A stretch of DNA of 64,000 nt from Grimontia celer (lineage in GTDB: Bacteria > Pseudomonadota > Gammaproteobacteria > Enterobacterales > Vibrionaceae). Positions within the stretch are counted from its first letter, which is position 1; every line of letters starts with the position of its first letter. The position numbers and the translations under genes are program-made. The notes beneath the pieces are model-generated. The model did not search any database and had not been told where the DNA came from. It worked only from the letters and a program-made list of their open reading frames with translations. This document shows positions 26,791-38,000 of the stretch, in pieces. The stretch spans positions 62,001 to 126,000 of the forward strand of contig NZ_FIZX01000004.1 of assembly GCF_900055185.1 (NCBI RefSeq), read 5' to 3'.

Positions 26791-26821
26791 AAAAAAAGGA
26801 GCCTATCGGCTCCTTTTTTGT
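26791..26821 (+). terminator. Terminator of pykF
   Basis: AAAAAAAGGAGCC, loop TATC, GGCTCCTTTTTTG: a near-perfect stem followed by a T-run. Confidence 0.92.
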
Positions 26822-26858
26822 TTTTAGCACGTCAGGCTAACATTCTGTTTCTTTGGTT

Positions 26859-27011
26859 TTATTTCTTAAATCTGGATGGGACCAGTTCATTGCGGTGAGT
26901 GTTCATCAGTACCGCCATCGGCACCAGATAAATCCAGCCGACCTTTATGGTCAGGACAGCCAGAGACAAGGTTGTCACTCTCACCAAATACTTATTGATG
27001 GTTTGGAACAC
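26859..27011 (-). CDS. Possible small membrane protein, 50 residues
   Basis: A minus-strand frame from a GTG (27009-27011) to TAA encodes a peptide with one hydrophobic segment (TTLSLAVLTIKVGWIYLVPM) and a basic tail ending SRFKK. The layout, charged ends around one helix, is typical of small inner-membrane proteins. The GTG has only a weak GAGA-like site. The frame lies downstream of the ilvIH terminator and opposite pykF. I do not recognise it. Confidence 0.35.
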   Translation of the reverse strand: MFQTINKYLVRVTTLSLAVLTIKVGWIYLVPMAVLMNTHRNELVPSRFKK

Positions 27012-27116
27012 AACGACTTTCTCTTGGGTTTATTTTGTTTTTCTTGTACCCCGGAAGTATACATTTTGGGCAGAAAGTCACAAGTTGAGAGCATCTTCCG
27101 CCAACCCATCAGACAT

Positions 27117-27152
27117 AAAAAAAACCGACGGCTTTCACCATCGGCTTTTTCT
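27117..27152 (-). terminator. Terminator of ilvIH
   Basis: On the minus strand, AAAAAGCCGA pairs with TCGGTTTTTTTT around a short spacer, 18 bases after the ilvH stop. The T-rich end runs into TTTTTTTTAT. The A-rich 5' side could also support partial bidirectional use. Confidence 0.8.
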
Positions 27153-27169
27153 GAGACAAACTGTCAGTT

Positions 27170-27667
27170 TTATTGACGCAGTGCGCGCTCACCACGGGCA
27201 ATACCTACGACACCGCTTCGTGCAACTTCGATGATGTCGGTGACATCTTTCATCGCTGCGATGAAGGCTTCAATCTTGTCGCTTGAGCCTGCAATTTGAA
27301 CGGTGTAAAGCGAGTTAGTCACGTCCACAATCTGACCACGGAAGATGTCAGCTGTACGTTTGACTTCTGCGCGGGCAAAACCGCTCGCTTTCACTTTTAC
27401 CATCGCCAGTTCGCGCTCAATGTGCTCTGACTCGGTCACATTACTCACTTTCAGTACGTCAATCAGCTTGTGCAGTTGTTTTTCAATCTGCTCGCGCTCA
27501 GACGCTTTCACCACGGTGGTTGTGATGTTCAAGCGGGACAGTGTTGGATCATCTGTCGGGGAAACCGTCAGGGATTCAATGTTGTAGCCACGCTGCGAAA
27601 ACAGGCCAACTACACGAGACAATGCGCCCGGTTCGTTTTCCATCAAAATCGATACAATACTGCGCAT
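27170..27667 (-). CDS. ilvH: Acetolactate synthase III, small regulatory subunit
   Basis: A 165-residue subunit starting at the ATG that shares one base with the ilvI stop (TAATG). The N-terminal ACT domain ([20 protein letters not shown], then GYNIESLTVSPT) binds valine for feedback inhibition. The C-terminal domain contacts the catalytic subunit. Together with IlvI it forms acetolactate or acetohydroxybutyrate, the first common step of branched-chain amino acid synthesis. The nine-codon extension in the longer frame is not family-like. Confidence 0.96.
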   Translation of the reverse strand: MRSIVSILMENEPGALSRVVGLFSQRGYNIESLTVSPTDDPTLSRLNITTTVVKASEREQIEKQLHKLIDVLKVSNVTESEHIERELAMVKVKASGFARAEVKRTADIFRGQIVDVTNSLYTVQIAGSSDKIEAFIAAMKDVTDIIEVARSGVVGIARGERALRQ

Positions 27668-29385
27668 TATGTTCTCTCCGTCTTGCTCAACCACATTTCA
27701 TTCATCGCACCACCACGCACCTGCATTGGATAAACGTGCTCTGTTTCGTCCACGCTGATGTCGAAGAAGACCAGTTTGTCTTTCATCGCCAAACCACGTG
27801 CCAGCTCGCTTTCCAGCTGAGCCGGATCGCTGATGCGGATGCCTACGTGACCGTAAGCTTCTGCAATTGCAGCGAAATCAGGCACCGAATCCATGTAAGA
27901 GTGAGAGTGACGACCTTGATAAATCATGTCCTGCCACTGCTTCACCATGCCGAGGAAGCGGTTGTTGAGGTTGATAATTTTAACGGGGATATCGTACTGC
28001 AGCGCCGTCGACAGCTCCTGGATATTCATCTGGATACTGCCGTCACCGGTGACACAAAGCACTTCTGCATCAGGGATTGCGAATTTCACACCCATCGCAG
28101 CAGGCAGGCCGAAGCCCATGGTGCCGAGACCACCGGAGTTGATCCAGCGACGTGGCTTATCAAACGGGTAGTAAAGCGCAGCAAACATTTGGTGCTGGCC
28201 AACATCCGATGCCACGTATGCATCACCATTGGTGAGCTTGTAGACCGCTTCAATCGCTTGCTGCGGCTTGATGCGTTCGTTATTCGTTTCGTAAGCCAAA
28301 CACTTGCGTTCACGCCATACGTTGATGTTGTTCCACCATGCGTCCAGCGCCGCTTCATCGTTCGTGCCGCCCTGCTCGGTCAGGATCTTCAGCATGGTAT
28401 TCAATACCACGTCTGCCGAACCTACGATTGGGATGTCAGCCGAAACGGTTTTTGAAATGCTCGATGGGTCGATGTCGATGTGCATGACCTTGGCATTTGG
28501 ACAGTATTTTTCGAGGTTATTCGTCGTACGGTCATCAAAACGGACACCAATACCGAAGATCAGGTCAGCATTGTGCATTGCCATATTGGCTTCGTACGTG
28601 CCGTGCATACCAAGCATGCCCAGCGATTTGTCACCCGTACCCGGATAAGCTCCAAGGCCCATCAGTGTACTGATAACAGGAATATTCAGTGTATCTGCCA
28701 GCGTTTTAATTTGCTCGCCACACTCAGAAATGATGGAACCACCACCGATGTACAGTACCGGTTTTTTCGCTTCAAGCAGTGCTTTCAAGCCACGCTTAAT
28801 TTGTCCTTTATGACCCGTTGTTGTTGGGTTGTAAGAACGCATGGACATGCTTTCCGGGTACTCGTACGGGAATTTGTTTGCTGGGTTCAGCATATCTTTT
28901 GGCAGATCGACAACCACAGGACCTGGGCGGCCGGTTGATGCCAAATAGAAGGCTTTCTTGATGATTTTTGGAATGTCTTCGGTGTTTTTCACCAAAAAGC
29001 TGTGTTTTACGATAGGACGTGAAACACCCACCATGTCACATTCCTGGAAGGCATCGTTACCAATCAGGTTGCTCATTACCTGACCGGACAAAACCACCAT
29101 TGGGACAGAATCATAGTACGCGGTTGCAATGCCGGTAATGGCATTGGTTGCGCCTGGACCTGAGGTAACCAGTACAACGCCGACTTCGCCGGTTGCACGG
29201 GCATAGCCATCGGCCATGTGAACTGCTGCTTGTTCGTGGCGAACGAGAACGTGCTCGATATCGCTTTTCTCATGCAGTGCATCATAGATATCCAAAACTG
29301 ATCCGCCCGGATACCCAAATATATGTTTTACGCCTTGGTCGATCATCGAACGAACGACCATGTCGGCTCCTGACAACATTTCCAC
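27667..29385 (-). CDS. ilvI: Acetolactate synthase III, large catalytic subunit
   Basis: This 572-residue thiamine-diphosphate enzyme begins at a GTG ([14 protein letters not shown], the position where E. coli IlvI begins) after GGAGG seven bases upstream. The catalytic glutamate lies in [14 protein letters not shown], and the ThDP-magnesium motif is GDGSIQMN with the NN pair about 25 residues later. A central FAD-binding domain is present. It is transcribed with ilvH. The leuO gene lies 2.6 kb upstream on the same strand, and LeuO or Lrp control is plausible from related species. Confidence 0.95.
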   Translation of the reverse strand: MEMLSGADMVVRSMIDQGVKHIFGYPGGSVLDIYDALHEKSDIEHVLVRHEQAAVHMADGYARATGEVGVVLVTSGPGATNAITGIATAYYDSVPMVVLSGQVMSNLIGNDAFQECDMVGVSRPIVKHSFLVKNTEDIPKIIKKAFYLASTGRPGPVVVDLPKDMLNPANKFPYEYPESMSMRSYNPTTTGHKGQIKRGLKALLEAKKPVLYIGGGSIISECGEQIKTLADTLNIPVISTLMGLGAYPGTGDKSLGMLGMHGTYEANMAMHNADLIFGIGVRFDDRTTNNLEKYCPNAKVMHIDIDPSSISKTVSADIPIVGSADVVLNTMLKILTEQGGTNDEAALDAWWNNINVWRERKCLAYETNNERIKPQQAIEAVYKLTNGDAYVASDVGQHQMFAALYYPFDKPRRWINSGGLGTMGFGLPAAMGVKFAIPDAEVLCVTGDGSIQMNIQELSTALQYDIPVKIINLNNRFLGMVKQWQDMIYQGRHSHSYMDSVPDFAAIAEAYGHVGIRISDPAQLESELARGLAMKDKLVFFDISVDETEHVYPMQVRGGAMNEMWLSKTERT

Positions 29386-29906
29386 TATATGCCTCCATGT
29401 ATGCATAGTTTTAGGACTTATTTGTAGCCTAGTGATGGATGTCGGCGTGACTACCTGTTTGCCGCCAATCCATGCCAGCTATGCTTTTGATTCCGGTCGT
29501 AACAAGAATCAAAAAAGCTTCCACTCAAGGGCTATTTGGATGCGCGCTGTAAACAGCCGCTCATCACCGCTTGAGCCCCACAACTTTAACGCTTTGTTAG
29601 CAAATATGTCTATTGGTTAACTCAGATTCCCATTAATACTCTGATTGGACAAACATTCATCAGTAAAGACTCTGATATAGCCATCGGTTTTAGCATTCAC
29701 TGCTGAAAAGTTCCTTTTTGGCGACATTTACTGTTCGCTCACCAGGAAAAATGGGGCATGAAAAAAGTATGTTTTTGGCTGTTACTGACAGGATTCGATT
29801 GAAGTAGCACATTAAGGACACTTTAACGTCACTTCCAATATGGGAATACAGGAAAAAAAGCCATAAAAAACCCAGCTCAGAGGCTGGGTTTTTCACAATA
29901 TTCCAA
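29386..29906. promoter_or_regulatory. Upstream region of ilvIH
   Basis: This is 521 bases between the acyl-CoA ligase stop and the ilvI start. It contains the ligase terminator at 29866-29893 and should contain the ilvIH promoter with Lrp or LeuO sites. AT-rich segments lie at about 29590-29700. I cannot point to a definite promoter, and no leader peptide rich in Ile, Val or Leu codons is visible. Confidence 0.45.
29866..29893 (-). terminator. Terminator of the acyl-CoA ligase gene
   Basis: AAAAACCCAGC, short loop and GCTGGGTTTTT form a strong stem 14 bases beyond the ligase stop, with a T-run on the minus strand. Confidence 0.85.
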
Positions 29907-31703
29907 TCAGCTGTGTTTCTTATACATGGCTTCGATTTGTTTCTTGTAGCGCTCTAGGATCACCTTACGACGCAGCTTCAAAGTTGGCGTGAGTTCACCT
30001 TGTGCCATGGAGAACTCTGAAGGCAGCAGGGTGAACTTCTTCACCTGCTCAAACTTGGCCAGCTCCTTTTGCAGCTCTTCGACGCGTTTCTCGAACATCT
30101 CCACCACTTCGCTATGTTTAATCAGCTCCATGCGATCGTGGTATTTGATGTTCAATTCTTTCGCCCAGGTTTCCAAGGTTTCAAAACAAGGCACAATCAA
30201 AGCAGACACAAAATGGCGCGCATCCGCCACCACAGCAATTTGCTCGATAAAGTGGTCTTTACCCAATTTGCCTTCAATCACCTGCGGCGCAATATACTTA
30301 CCACCAGAGGTTTTCATCAGCTCTTTGATACGGTCAGTGATAAACAGGTTGCCTTGAGCATCAATGTGGCCTGCATCGCCGGTTTTAAGAAAACCATCAG
30401 CCGTGAAGGTTTCTGCTGTTTCTTTGGCTTTGTTGTAGTAGCCGCGCATGACCATAGGACCACGCACCAGAATTTCGTTGTTGGCCCCAATCTTCACTTC
30501 GGCATTTGGCATTGGCATACCGATGGAATCGGGGTCAAAGCTCGCACTGTCCCAGCATGAAACCGTTGCTGTGGTTTCGGTCATGCCATAACCCAGCTTC
30601 ACATTGACACCAATCGCGTGGAAGAAGCGACCAATAGCCGGCTCCAGCTTTGCCCCTCCACACGGCATCATAGTGATATTGCCACCCAGAAGCTGACGCA
30701 GTTTGCTCAATACCAGCTTGTCTGCCATGCGGTGTGCGCTTTTCAGCCATGGGGCCGGTTTCTTCCCTTTACGGGTGATTTCGGCCATCAGGTTACCGAT
30801 GTAAACGGCAGCGCGGAACATGCCTTTTTTCACCGGACTCGCTGTCGCCACTTTCTCGTGAACAGCGCTGTAGATTTTTTCGTAGAAGCGCGGTACCGCA
30901 CACATCACGGTTGGCTTCACTTCCTGCAGCGCATCGCGAATTGCATTGGTGTTAGACAGATAACAGTTTGTCGCGCCATGGTGCAGCACGTAGAAGCTCC
31001 AGCAACGCTCAAACACGTGCGACAACGGCAAGAACGCCAGAGAGACTTCGTTTTCAGTGATACCCAATACCGCATCGTGACTTTCAATTTGGGCCGCAAT
31101 GTTGCCGTAATCCAGCATCACACCTTTTGGCTTACCAGTAGTGCCTGAGGTGTAAATCAGCGTCATCAAATCTTCCATTGATGCTTGATCGACACGCGCA
31201 ATGAGCTCTTGCTCAACGTTGTCGTTAGCACTCTCAAGGAACGCTTCCCAGCTCAGGCCCATTTCATGGCCGGCAAAATCAACGTTATCACTAAAGCTGA
31301 CAATCTTTTCCAGCGCTGGACAGCTAGATGCAATCGACATCGCGGCATCCGCCTGCGACTGATCGCCCACAAACAGAATACGCACACCTGCATCACGCAA
31401 AATGTAAGCAGCCTGATCAGCGGTATTGGTTGGATAAATTGGCACTGGCACGCAGCGCACCTGAAGCGCAGCGATATCCGCAATACTCCACTCCGCACAG
31501 TTGTTGGCGAAGATACCAATTTTGTCCTGTACCGCGAGGCCAGATACCAGCATCGCTTTGGAAGCCGCATCAATGCGCTCACCGAACTGACGCCAGCTCA
31601 TTTCGCCCCAACCGTTTCCTTGTTGGAAACGCAGCGCGATCTTGTCGCCTTGAGCTTTTACCTGCTCGCGGATTCGGTTAACGATATGAAGTTCCAGCGC
31701 CAT
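29907..31703 (-). CDS. Long-chain acyl-CoA synthetase (AMP-forming)
   Basis: This 598-residue protein belongs to the ANL superfamily. The P-loop is [16 protein letters not shown]. Motif A5-like [12 protein letters not shown] and the hinge region [20 protein letters not shown] are intact. A C-terminal lysine domain follows (KLRRKVI near the end). It activates long or medium fatty acids to acyl-CoA through an acyl-AMP. The type corresponds to the VC2484/FadD15-like enzyme that stands between leuO and ilvIH in Vibrio, distinct from FadD. Lipid uptake or membrane remodelling is likely, and the exact chain preference is unknown. Confidence 0.88.
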   Translation of the reverse strand: MALELHIVNRIREQVKAQGDKIALRFQQGNGWGEMSWRQFGERIDAASKAMLVSGLAVQDKIGIFANNCAEWSIADIAALQVRCVPVPIYPTNTADQAAYILRDAGVRILFVGDQSQADAAMSIASSCPALEKIVSFSDNVDFAGHEMGLSWEAFLESANDNVEQELIARVDQASMEDLMTLIYTSGTTGKPKGVMLDYGNIAAQIESHDAVLGITENEVSLAFLPLSHVFERCWSFYVLHHGATNCYLSNTNAIRDALQEVKPTVMCAVPRFYEKIYSAVHEKVATASPVKKGMFRAAVYIGNLMAEITRKGKKPAPWLKSAHRMADKLVLSKLRQLLGGNITMMPCGGAKLEPAIGRFFHAIGVNVKLGYGMTETTATVSCWDSASFDPDSIGMPMPNAEVKIGANNEILVRGPMVMRGYYNKAKETAETFTADGFLKTGDAGHIDAQGNLFITDRIKELMKTSGGKYIAPQVIEGKLGKDHFIEQIAVVADARHFVSALIVPCFETLETWAKELNIKYHDRMELIKHSEVVEMFEKRVEELQKELAKFEQVKKFTLLPSEFSMAQGELTPTLKLRRKVILERYKKQIEAMYKKHS

Positions 31704-31956
31704 TTAATTCTCTCTCAGCACGTGGTTGCGTCCCTTTAGAATGCATGTGGGACAGCGACAAAAATTAGCTAACACTTGTAAGCTAAAACTTAGGCAGCAG
31801 TGTAATGACTCCTTCATCAATTACAAGAAAAAGCGCACCCACATTGGCTAAAATCTAGGCAATGATTTTGACGAACCCTGCTCATTTCAGAGTACACGTG
31901 TTCTCTCAACTTATGGGAAAGTTGTAACAGGCTGTAATCAAAAAGGTCTTAGGCAC

Positions 31957-31983
31957 AAAAAAACCGGCCGAAGCCGGTTTTCT
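31957..31983 (-). terminator. Terminator of leuO
   Basis: AAAACCGGC, CGAA loop and GCCGGTTTT lie 20 bases after the leuO stop. On the minus strand a seven-T run follows. Confidence 0.88.
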
Positions 31984-32001
31984 CATCTGTTTTGGCATCA
32001 C

Positions 32002-32949
32002 TTATACCAGTGAGTTACCACAAATTGACAGTAATTGGTCACGCATCCACAGGTGGCCTTTGTCTTTTTCTGCAGACGCATGCCAGCTCAGGTAACCACT
32101 GATACGGTTAGTATCCAGTGGCAGCGGCAACATCTTCAGGTTGTCGCGGTTATGGCCTGCTTCAATCATCCAGCGAGGTGCTACAGCCACCAGCTGTGAT
32201 TGGCTGACCACGTAAAGAATATTGCTCAGACTCACGCCCTGATACGCTTCACGGTAACGACCATCGCGGTAAAGCGCTTCTGCATAGCCCTGCATTTCAC
32301 CATTGCGCTTCAACACGGCATGCGCTTCAGCTGCCAGCTCTTTCGCTGTGATGCTCTCTGCCAAACGGGGATGGTTCTTGCTCGCTACCACAACCAGCTC
32401 ATCGTTGAACATTTCTGTGCTGCTGAAACCTGATTCATTGAAGTGCAGGTAATCAATCACAAAATCCACTTCCTGGTAACGCAGCTTACGCGCGATATCA
32501 CGATCAAATTCCGTTTCTACCTGAACTTTCACGCTCGGTGCGACTGACGAAATTGTGTTCAGGATTTGCGGAACAAAGCGCATGTCTGATGGGCTACAAA
32601 TCGCCAAACGGAATGTACGGTTACTGGTTTCCGGAATGAATACGGAAGTCGGCAGTTCATTTTTAATCAGCTGGATCGCCTGACGAATCGGGCCAAATAG
32701 CTGACGGGCGCGTTGGGTAGGTTTAATACCACGGCCATTTCGAACAAACAGCTCGTCGTTAAACATCACTTTAAGACGTGACACTGCATTACTCACCGCT
32801 GGTTGTGACATGCCTAGACTCTGTGCGGCGCGCGTAATGTTCTGTTCCTGCATCACTGCATCAAAAACGGTGATGAGATTGAGATCAACACTTCTTAACG
32901 TCGTATCCGTACGGTTTTCAATATTGTTAACCGACTCTTTCTGCGTCAT
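32002..32949 (-). CDS. leuO: LysR-type regulator LeuO
   Basis: A 315-residue LysR-type protein. The N-terminal winged helix contains VDLNLITVFDAVMQEQNITR, QSLGMSQPAVSNAVSRLKVM and FNDELFVRNGRGIKPTQRAR, close to Vibrio LeuO. The effector domain runs from about residue 110. LeuO acts as a global antagonist of H-NS and controls acid, envelope and branched-chain amino acid genes. Position next to the ilvIH and leuABCD clusters agrees. The long variable head before VDLNL is typical. Confidence 0.92.
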   Translation of the reverse strand: MTQKESVNNIENRTDTTLRSVDLNLITVFDAVMQEQNITRAAQSLGMSQPAVSNAVSRLKVMFNDELFVRNGRGIKPTQRARQLFGPIRQAIQLIKNELPTSVFIPETSNRTFRLAICSPSDMRFVPQILNTISSVAPSVKVQVETEFDRDIARKLRYQEVDFVIDYLHFNESGFSSTEMFNDELVVVASKNHPRLAESITAKELAAEAHAVLKRNGEMQGYAEALYRDGRYREAYQGVSLSNILYVVSQSQLVAVAPRWMIEAGHNRDNLKMLPLPLDTNRISGYLSWHASAEKDKGHLWMRDQLLSICGNSLV

Positions 32950-33285
32950 AGCAAAACCCTAAAGGAAGGAGTAAATGTAAAGCGTCCGTCACCGGAATTA
33001 CCGAACGACCCTGAAAATGAGTATGTAAATTGAAAAGGGTCGACAGCTATCAGTAAGGCAACTTAGCCTGCTCACGCCCCAGCATAATGAGTGAAACTGA
33101 ACACACGCTAACCAAGGCACCAACTTAGTAACATGATCGGATAAATGCGCCCCAGTAAATTGTTATAAAATCATGTGCAACAGAAATGGTAAAAACCTAA
33201 AAACAAAATAAAAAAGAGGCTGATAATCAGCCTCTTAGATCTAAAAATCAAAACTAACAACCTTGTTAGTTACACATTCATTTCA
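32950..33285. promoter_or_regulatory. Region upstream of leuO
   Basis: 336 bases that hold the terminator of the upstream glycosyltransferase gene at 33214-33240 and presumably the leuO promoter. The DNA is AT-rich around 33120-33220, as expected for an H-NS or LeuO-controlled promoter. No specific site can be assigned. Confidence 0.4.
33208..33236 (-). terminator. Terminator of the VC2487-type glycosyltransferase gene
   Basis: AAGAGGCTGA, loop TTA and TCAGCCTCTT, followed by TTTTATTTT on the minus strand. Confidence 0.88.
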
Positions 33286-34422
33286 TCAATGCTGGCGCAA
33301 ACTTTTATTCGCCTGAGATGGCAGCCTCATGCTAAACATCGCACGCTTGCGTGTTTTTTGCGGCCAGAAATCTGAGAGAAGATCGGTGACATGCTCTGGA
33401 AATGACACTTGTGACCAGAGCGATTCACGAAGTAAAGACAAGGTGCTTAGATCCCCTTCCCCGAGCCAAGTCGCCAGCTCCGAAGCAACATTTGGGTATT
33501 TCACTCGACTGCTCTCTGCCTGTTCCAGCCACTCGCGAATCGTCCCAACATCCAACGACTCCATTGAGTTTGCAAGCCCCAGCGTGTCCAGCGTCGAGAC
33601 ATTGCTTTGCTGTTCAAACTGACCACTGAGGGGTTTCAACAATAGCTTCTTTCCCAAAGACAATGCTTCAGAAGGTAACTCAAATCCGCCATTGGCAATC
33701 ACACCATCGCAACGAGCTAACGCTTCATGGAAAGTAACTTTGCTCAACGGACGTACATCCACATTCTCTTCGGTTCTTGCTTCCTGACAGGAAGGATGAA
33801 AACAGATGAAGCGGTGAGTAAAATGTTGTAGTACGCCGATAACCTCTTCCAGTTTTTCAAACGGAAGGTACGTCAAAATAGTGCCATCCTTGGAGATTTC
33901 TGTTGTTTTCAGATCAATGATCGGCGGAAGGATAGGCTGATTAAAGTGATACCAATGCAGGCCAATTTTGGTCTCAGTTGGCGCAAAGTAATGCATGATG
34001 AGCTTATCCAGCAGGGATTGCCCCTGCTTTGGGACGTCGAAGGCAAACGCAGATTGATGGCTGACCGACACTGTCGGTACCCGCTGTCGCCTGGCGGCAT
34101 GCGCGGATATTGGCTCAAAATCAGACACCACCAGATCGTATTCGGACACATTCAAATCACGCACTTCTCGGGCAAATGACACCAGACTGTTGTTCAACGC
34201 CGTTTTCAGCATGCTGACTTTACCTGCCTCACTGATAAACGTCAGGCCACGGCGAACCTCATAGTCCCCGAATATCCCCATATCAAAGTATTCCGACGCA
34301 GGTCGGCCGGAAAACAGAAATTTCACCTCAACATGCGGTAGCTTGGAAAAGGCTTCAGCCATCGCACGTGCACGGGAAATATGGCCATTCCCCGTGCCTT
34401 GCACGCCATAAAGTATTTTCAT
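33286..34422 (-). CDS. MJ1255/VC2487-family glycosyltransferase
   Basis: A 378-residue GT-B-like protein whose start KILYGVQGTGNGHISRARAM, middle VVSDFEPISAHAARRQRVPT and nucleotide-sugar site (IANGGFELPSEALSLGKKLL) match the MJ1255/VC2487 family. No membrane segments are visible. The acceptor is unknown. It lies 21 bases downstream of a PAP2 phosphatase on the same strand, as in Vibrio, which suggests a shared envelope or lipid-linked sugar role. Confidence 0.85.
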   Translation of the reverse strand: MKILYGVQGTGNGHISRARAMAEAFSKLPHVEVKFLFSGRPASEYFDMGIFGDYEVRRGLTFISEAGKVSMLKTALNNSLVSFAREVRDLNVSEYDLVVSDFEPISAHAARRQRVPTVSVSHQSAFAFDVPKQGQSLLDKLIMHYFAPTETKIGLHWYHFNQPILPPIIDLKTTEISKDGTILTYLPFEKLEEVIGVLQHFTHRFICFHPSCQEARTEENVDVRPLSKVTFHEALARCDGVIANGGFELPSEALSLGKKLLLKPLSGQFEQQSNVSTLDTLGLANSMESLDVGTIREWLEQAESSRVKYPNVASELATWLGEGDLSTLSLLRESLWSQVSFPEHVTDLLSDFWPQKTRKRAMFSMRLPSQANKSLRQH

Positions 34423-34443
34423 GCAGGTTCTCGTTGTGATTAA

Positions 34444-34950
34444 TCAGACCATTAAAGCCAGTGAAGCACAGGCCAGTCCAAGCAGGGCACCGACGAAGAC
34501 ATCGGTAATGAAGTGAACACCAAGCAGTACACGGGAAGCGCCAATCGCGGCCGCCCATCCCCAATAAACATGACTGAATTCGGGGTAGAAGTGACTTAGC
34601 AATGCCGCCATCACAAATGCCGCCGCCGTGTGTCCTGAAGGCATACTGTAGAGATCAGACGGCGTGATAAATGCTGGAAGATGCTGTGGCCTTGCGCGAC
34701 GAAAGCGTCTTTTCAGCCACATAAAAAGAGGCACTTCAATGGCAAACGCCAACAGGCCGACGATAAGAAAATGTAGGCCTTGCATGCCGCCGAAAAGAGC
34801 AAGCAACACGCCTATTGCTGCGTAAAGATGACCGTCTCCACTTTTAGAGACCCAACGGAAAATCCGTGCGATGTCCGCACTGAAACGGTGATTAAGACAA
34901 AGGGTGGATACGGCATTATCCACCCTCTGGATGGCGACGAGGCTCCGCAT
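34444..34950 (-). CDS. PAP2-family membrane phosphatase
   Basis: A 168-residue inner-membrane protein with five or so hydrophobic segments and all three phosphatase motifs: KRRFRRARP, SMPSGHTAA and SRVLLGVHFITD. It should dephosphorylate lipid phosphates, such as undecaprenyl pyrophosphate or phosphatidate, on the periplasmic face. It is probably co-transcribed with the glycosyltransferase downstream. Confidence 0.9.
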   Translation of the reverse strand: MRSLVAIQRVDNAVSTLCLNHRFSADIARIFRWVSKSGDGHLYAAIGVLLALFGGMQGLHFLIVGLLAFAIEVPLFMWLKRRFRRARPQHLPAFITPSDLYSMPSGHTAAAFVMAALLSHFYPEFSHVYWGWAAAIGASRVLLGVHFITDVFVGALLGLACASLALMV

Positions 34951-35038
34951 TCATCAGCTCCAATTCTTCACGTTACCGTTTCAGACTAGGAGTCAGGAAT
35001 GACAGTCCCATGACGCTTTGTAGACGACTTGATGAATT

Positions 35039-38000
35039 TTACGCCGGCATATCACCATGAAGATTTTCATGGCGCTTCACTTTACCGAAGTCAGCCAAAA
35101 TCGCGTACGCTGCCGGAATCATAAACAGCACCAACAACGTTGAAGTGAATATCCCGAACACGATTGAAATCACCAGAGGTTTCACCACCTGGGCCTGCAA
35201 ACTCGTTTCCAACAGGAGTGGCAGTAAGCCAGCAGCCGTGGTCAGCGACGTCAGAAAGACGGCACGGAAACGTTCCTGACTGGCGCGCACCACAGCATCA
35301 TAAATATCTTCCCCTTCATCCAAGTGGTGACGGATATATTGCACCAGCAAGATGGAGTCGTTCACCACCACGCCAGCCAGCGAAACGAACCCCATCAGGC
35401 TTGGCATACTGAGCGGATGCCCCAGCAGCCAATGTCCCCACAGCACGCCAATTAAGGCAAGCGGGATGGCAATCAAGACCACAAAGGGTTCAAGATAGCT
35501 GCGGAATTGATAACTCAGGATCACGAAGATACCGAACAATCCCAGAGCAAAGCCAATCCCCATGGAGCGGCCAGTTTCCGCTGAGTCCTGACTCTGGCCT
35601 TCAAACAACACGCGTAGCCCCGGATACTTCGTTTCCAGCCCTGGGATCACATCGCGTTTTAATTGCGCCAAAACATCACCAATACTGACCTGGCTTTGCA
35701 CCACATCGCCATAAACACTCAGTGTTCGCATGCCATCAATGCGCTGGATACGCACGAAGTTACGTTGATAATTGAGCTCTGCGGCGGTAGAAAGCGGCAC
35801 CTGACTTCCATCAGGCAACACAATTGGGAAGTTGGCTAAGCTTTGCAGGCTGGCGGCATCATCACTGTCGAGGCGTACATCTATCTCAATGCTTTCAGGG
35901 CCAACCTGAATTTCATCTGCCGTTTGACCAAAGTACGCGGCGCGCAGCTGACGGGCAATCAACTGGCCGTTGATGCCAAAAGCTTCCGCACCGGGACGCA
36001 GCGTCACTTTCACTTCTTCTTTACCGGGGCGCATATCATCGAGCACCCCTGATACGCCCTGAAATTGGCTGATAAACTGCTGGATGGCGACCGAGGCTTG
36101 TTTCAACTCGTTCAAATCGTCATGTTGCAAGCGAATATCAAAGTCGCGTCCACCGGGTCCAAACGCGGGCTGCTTGAAAACCATAGAAATAGGATCGGTC
36201 AGCACACCAGTTTCTTTTTCCCAATCTGAGATGAAGTCATCAATCAAGGTATTGCGGATCTCCGCACTCAACAAATCAAGCCTCACTGTCGCGATATGCT
36301 GACCACTCTCATCGGCATCGGCGTTAAAGTTGAATTGCTCGGTGATGTGCTCCACCAAAGGCTGACCACTTTCGTTTTGTTCACTTAATCTCTCACCCAC
36401 TCGATTGGCTGAGGCAACCAGTTTCGCAACGACAGCCTCAGTTTGCGCCAGTGATGAGCCGGGCGGCAATATGACGCGGGCTTCCGCAATATCTCCATCG
36501 AGTTCAGGAAAGCCGACAAAACGTAGCTGACCGGAGGCTAAAAGAGCAAAAGAGATCAGCAGCATGGCAATAACACCGCCAACAAAGGGGTAGCGCCACT
36601 TCACCGCACTTTCTACTAACTCTGCCAGTTTGCCTGCACGAAAAGCCTCGAATTTTTCGAGGAAGACACGTTTGAAGGCCAAATCCGGTTTTGGCGCTTT
36701 GGCTTTTGCCAATGAATGTTGCAAGTGATGCGGCAAAATGAGGAAGGCTTCCACAAGGCTGAGTGTCAGAACCAGGATAAGCACCATAGGAACGACCCGG
36801 AGCACCGCCCCCATCTCTCCTTGTAAGAAGATAAGACTCCCGAATATACACACGGTAGTAAGATATGAAGACACCACGCCGGGAAGTACCTTCTTGACCC
36901 CATTGACCACGGCATCCTCAAGTTTCTGCCCCCGATCGATATGCGAGGCGATGGACTCTGATATCACAATGGCATCATCCATCATGATACCGATAGCCAT
37001 TAGCAGTGCGACCAGCGACATGATGTTAATGGAGAGCCCAAGTTGTGCCATCAAAAAGAAGCTGCCAAGAAAGGCAACGGGTAAGCCAGCCGCCACCCAG
37101 AATGAATAGCGCAACGAGAAGAACATCCACATCACACCAAATACCAGGATCACCCCTTGCCAGGCATTGCGGGTCATCATGGTCAGGCGGTCCCAAAGGA
37201 GCGACGAGAAATCGTTGGTGAGGTTAAGTGTCACGCCATTGGGTGCGCGGGCTTGTTCGTCATCAACAAACTGCGCCACTTTTTCTTTGATACGAAGAGC
37301 ATCATCAGCTTTGTTTTTGCTGATTTTAAGCAGCGCCGAAGGTTTGCCATCAAACCACACCTGCTGTTCATCAAGCTCAAAGCGCTCGGTCAGGGTAGCG
37401 ATATCCTGCAGGCGAATCACGCCGCCATCACTGTCAGCAGCAACGACAATCTGCCCCAGGGTATCCGCAGCAATACGTCTTTCATCGAATCGGATCAACA
37501 GGCTCTTGTTATCAAGCTCGACATTACCGCTAGGTAGGTTGATGTTCTGCGCACTGACTTGAGAGGCAATATCTGAAATGCTGAGCCCAAGTTGTCGTAA
37601 TGCACTTTCTCGCACTTCAATGCGGATTTGTTTGTCCGAGAAACCTGCAACACTCACCAAAGGCACATCATAGTCACGCTTGAGCGTCTGCTTCAGATCT
37701 TCTGCATAGGCTTTAAGCCCTACCCAATCGGTATCGGCTGCAATCGCCACATCTACCACGGGTTCGTTCCAATCCAGCTCACGTACTACGGGCGGCTCAA
37801 TATCACTAGGGAAATTGTTGATGGCGTTGATTTGGGTTTGGATATCCACCAGCATGCGGGAGATATCAGCATTGGCATCCAGTTTTACGACCAAACCAGC
37901 TGAACCTTCCACTGCTTCACAGCGGGTTTCAACGATGTTGGAAAGACCATCTACCGCATCTTCCATCAACAGACAGATATTTTGCTCTACCTGCTCTGGG

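Noticed and set aside
27541-28455. 304-codon plus-strand frame
   Set aside because: It is antisense to ilvI and ilvH, both certain genes, and is best explained by codon composition.
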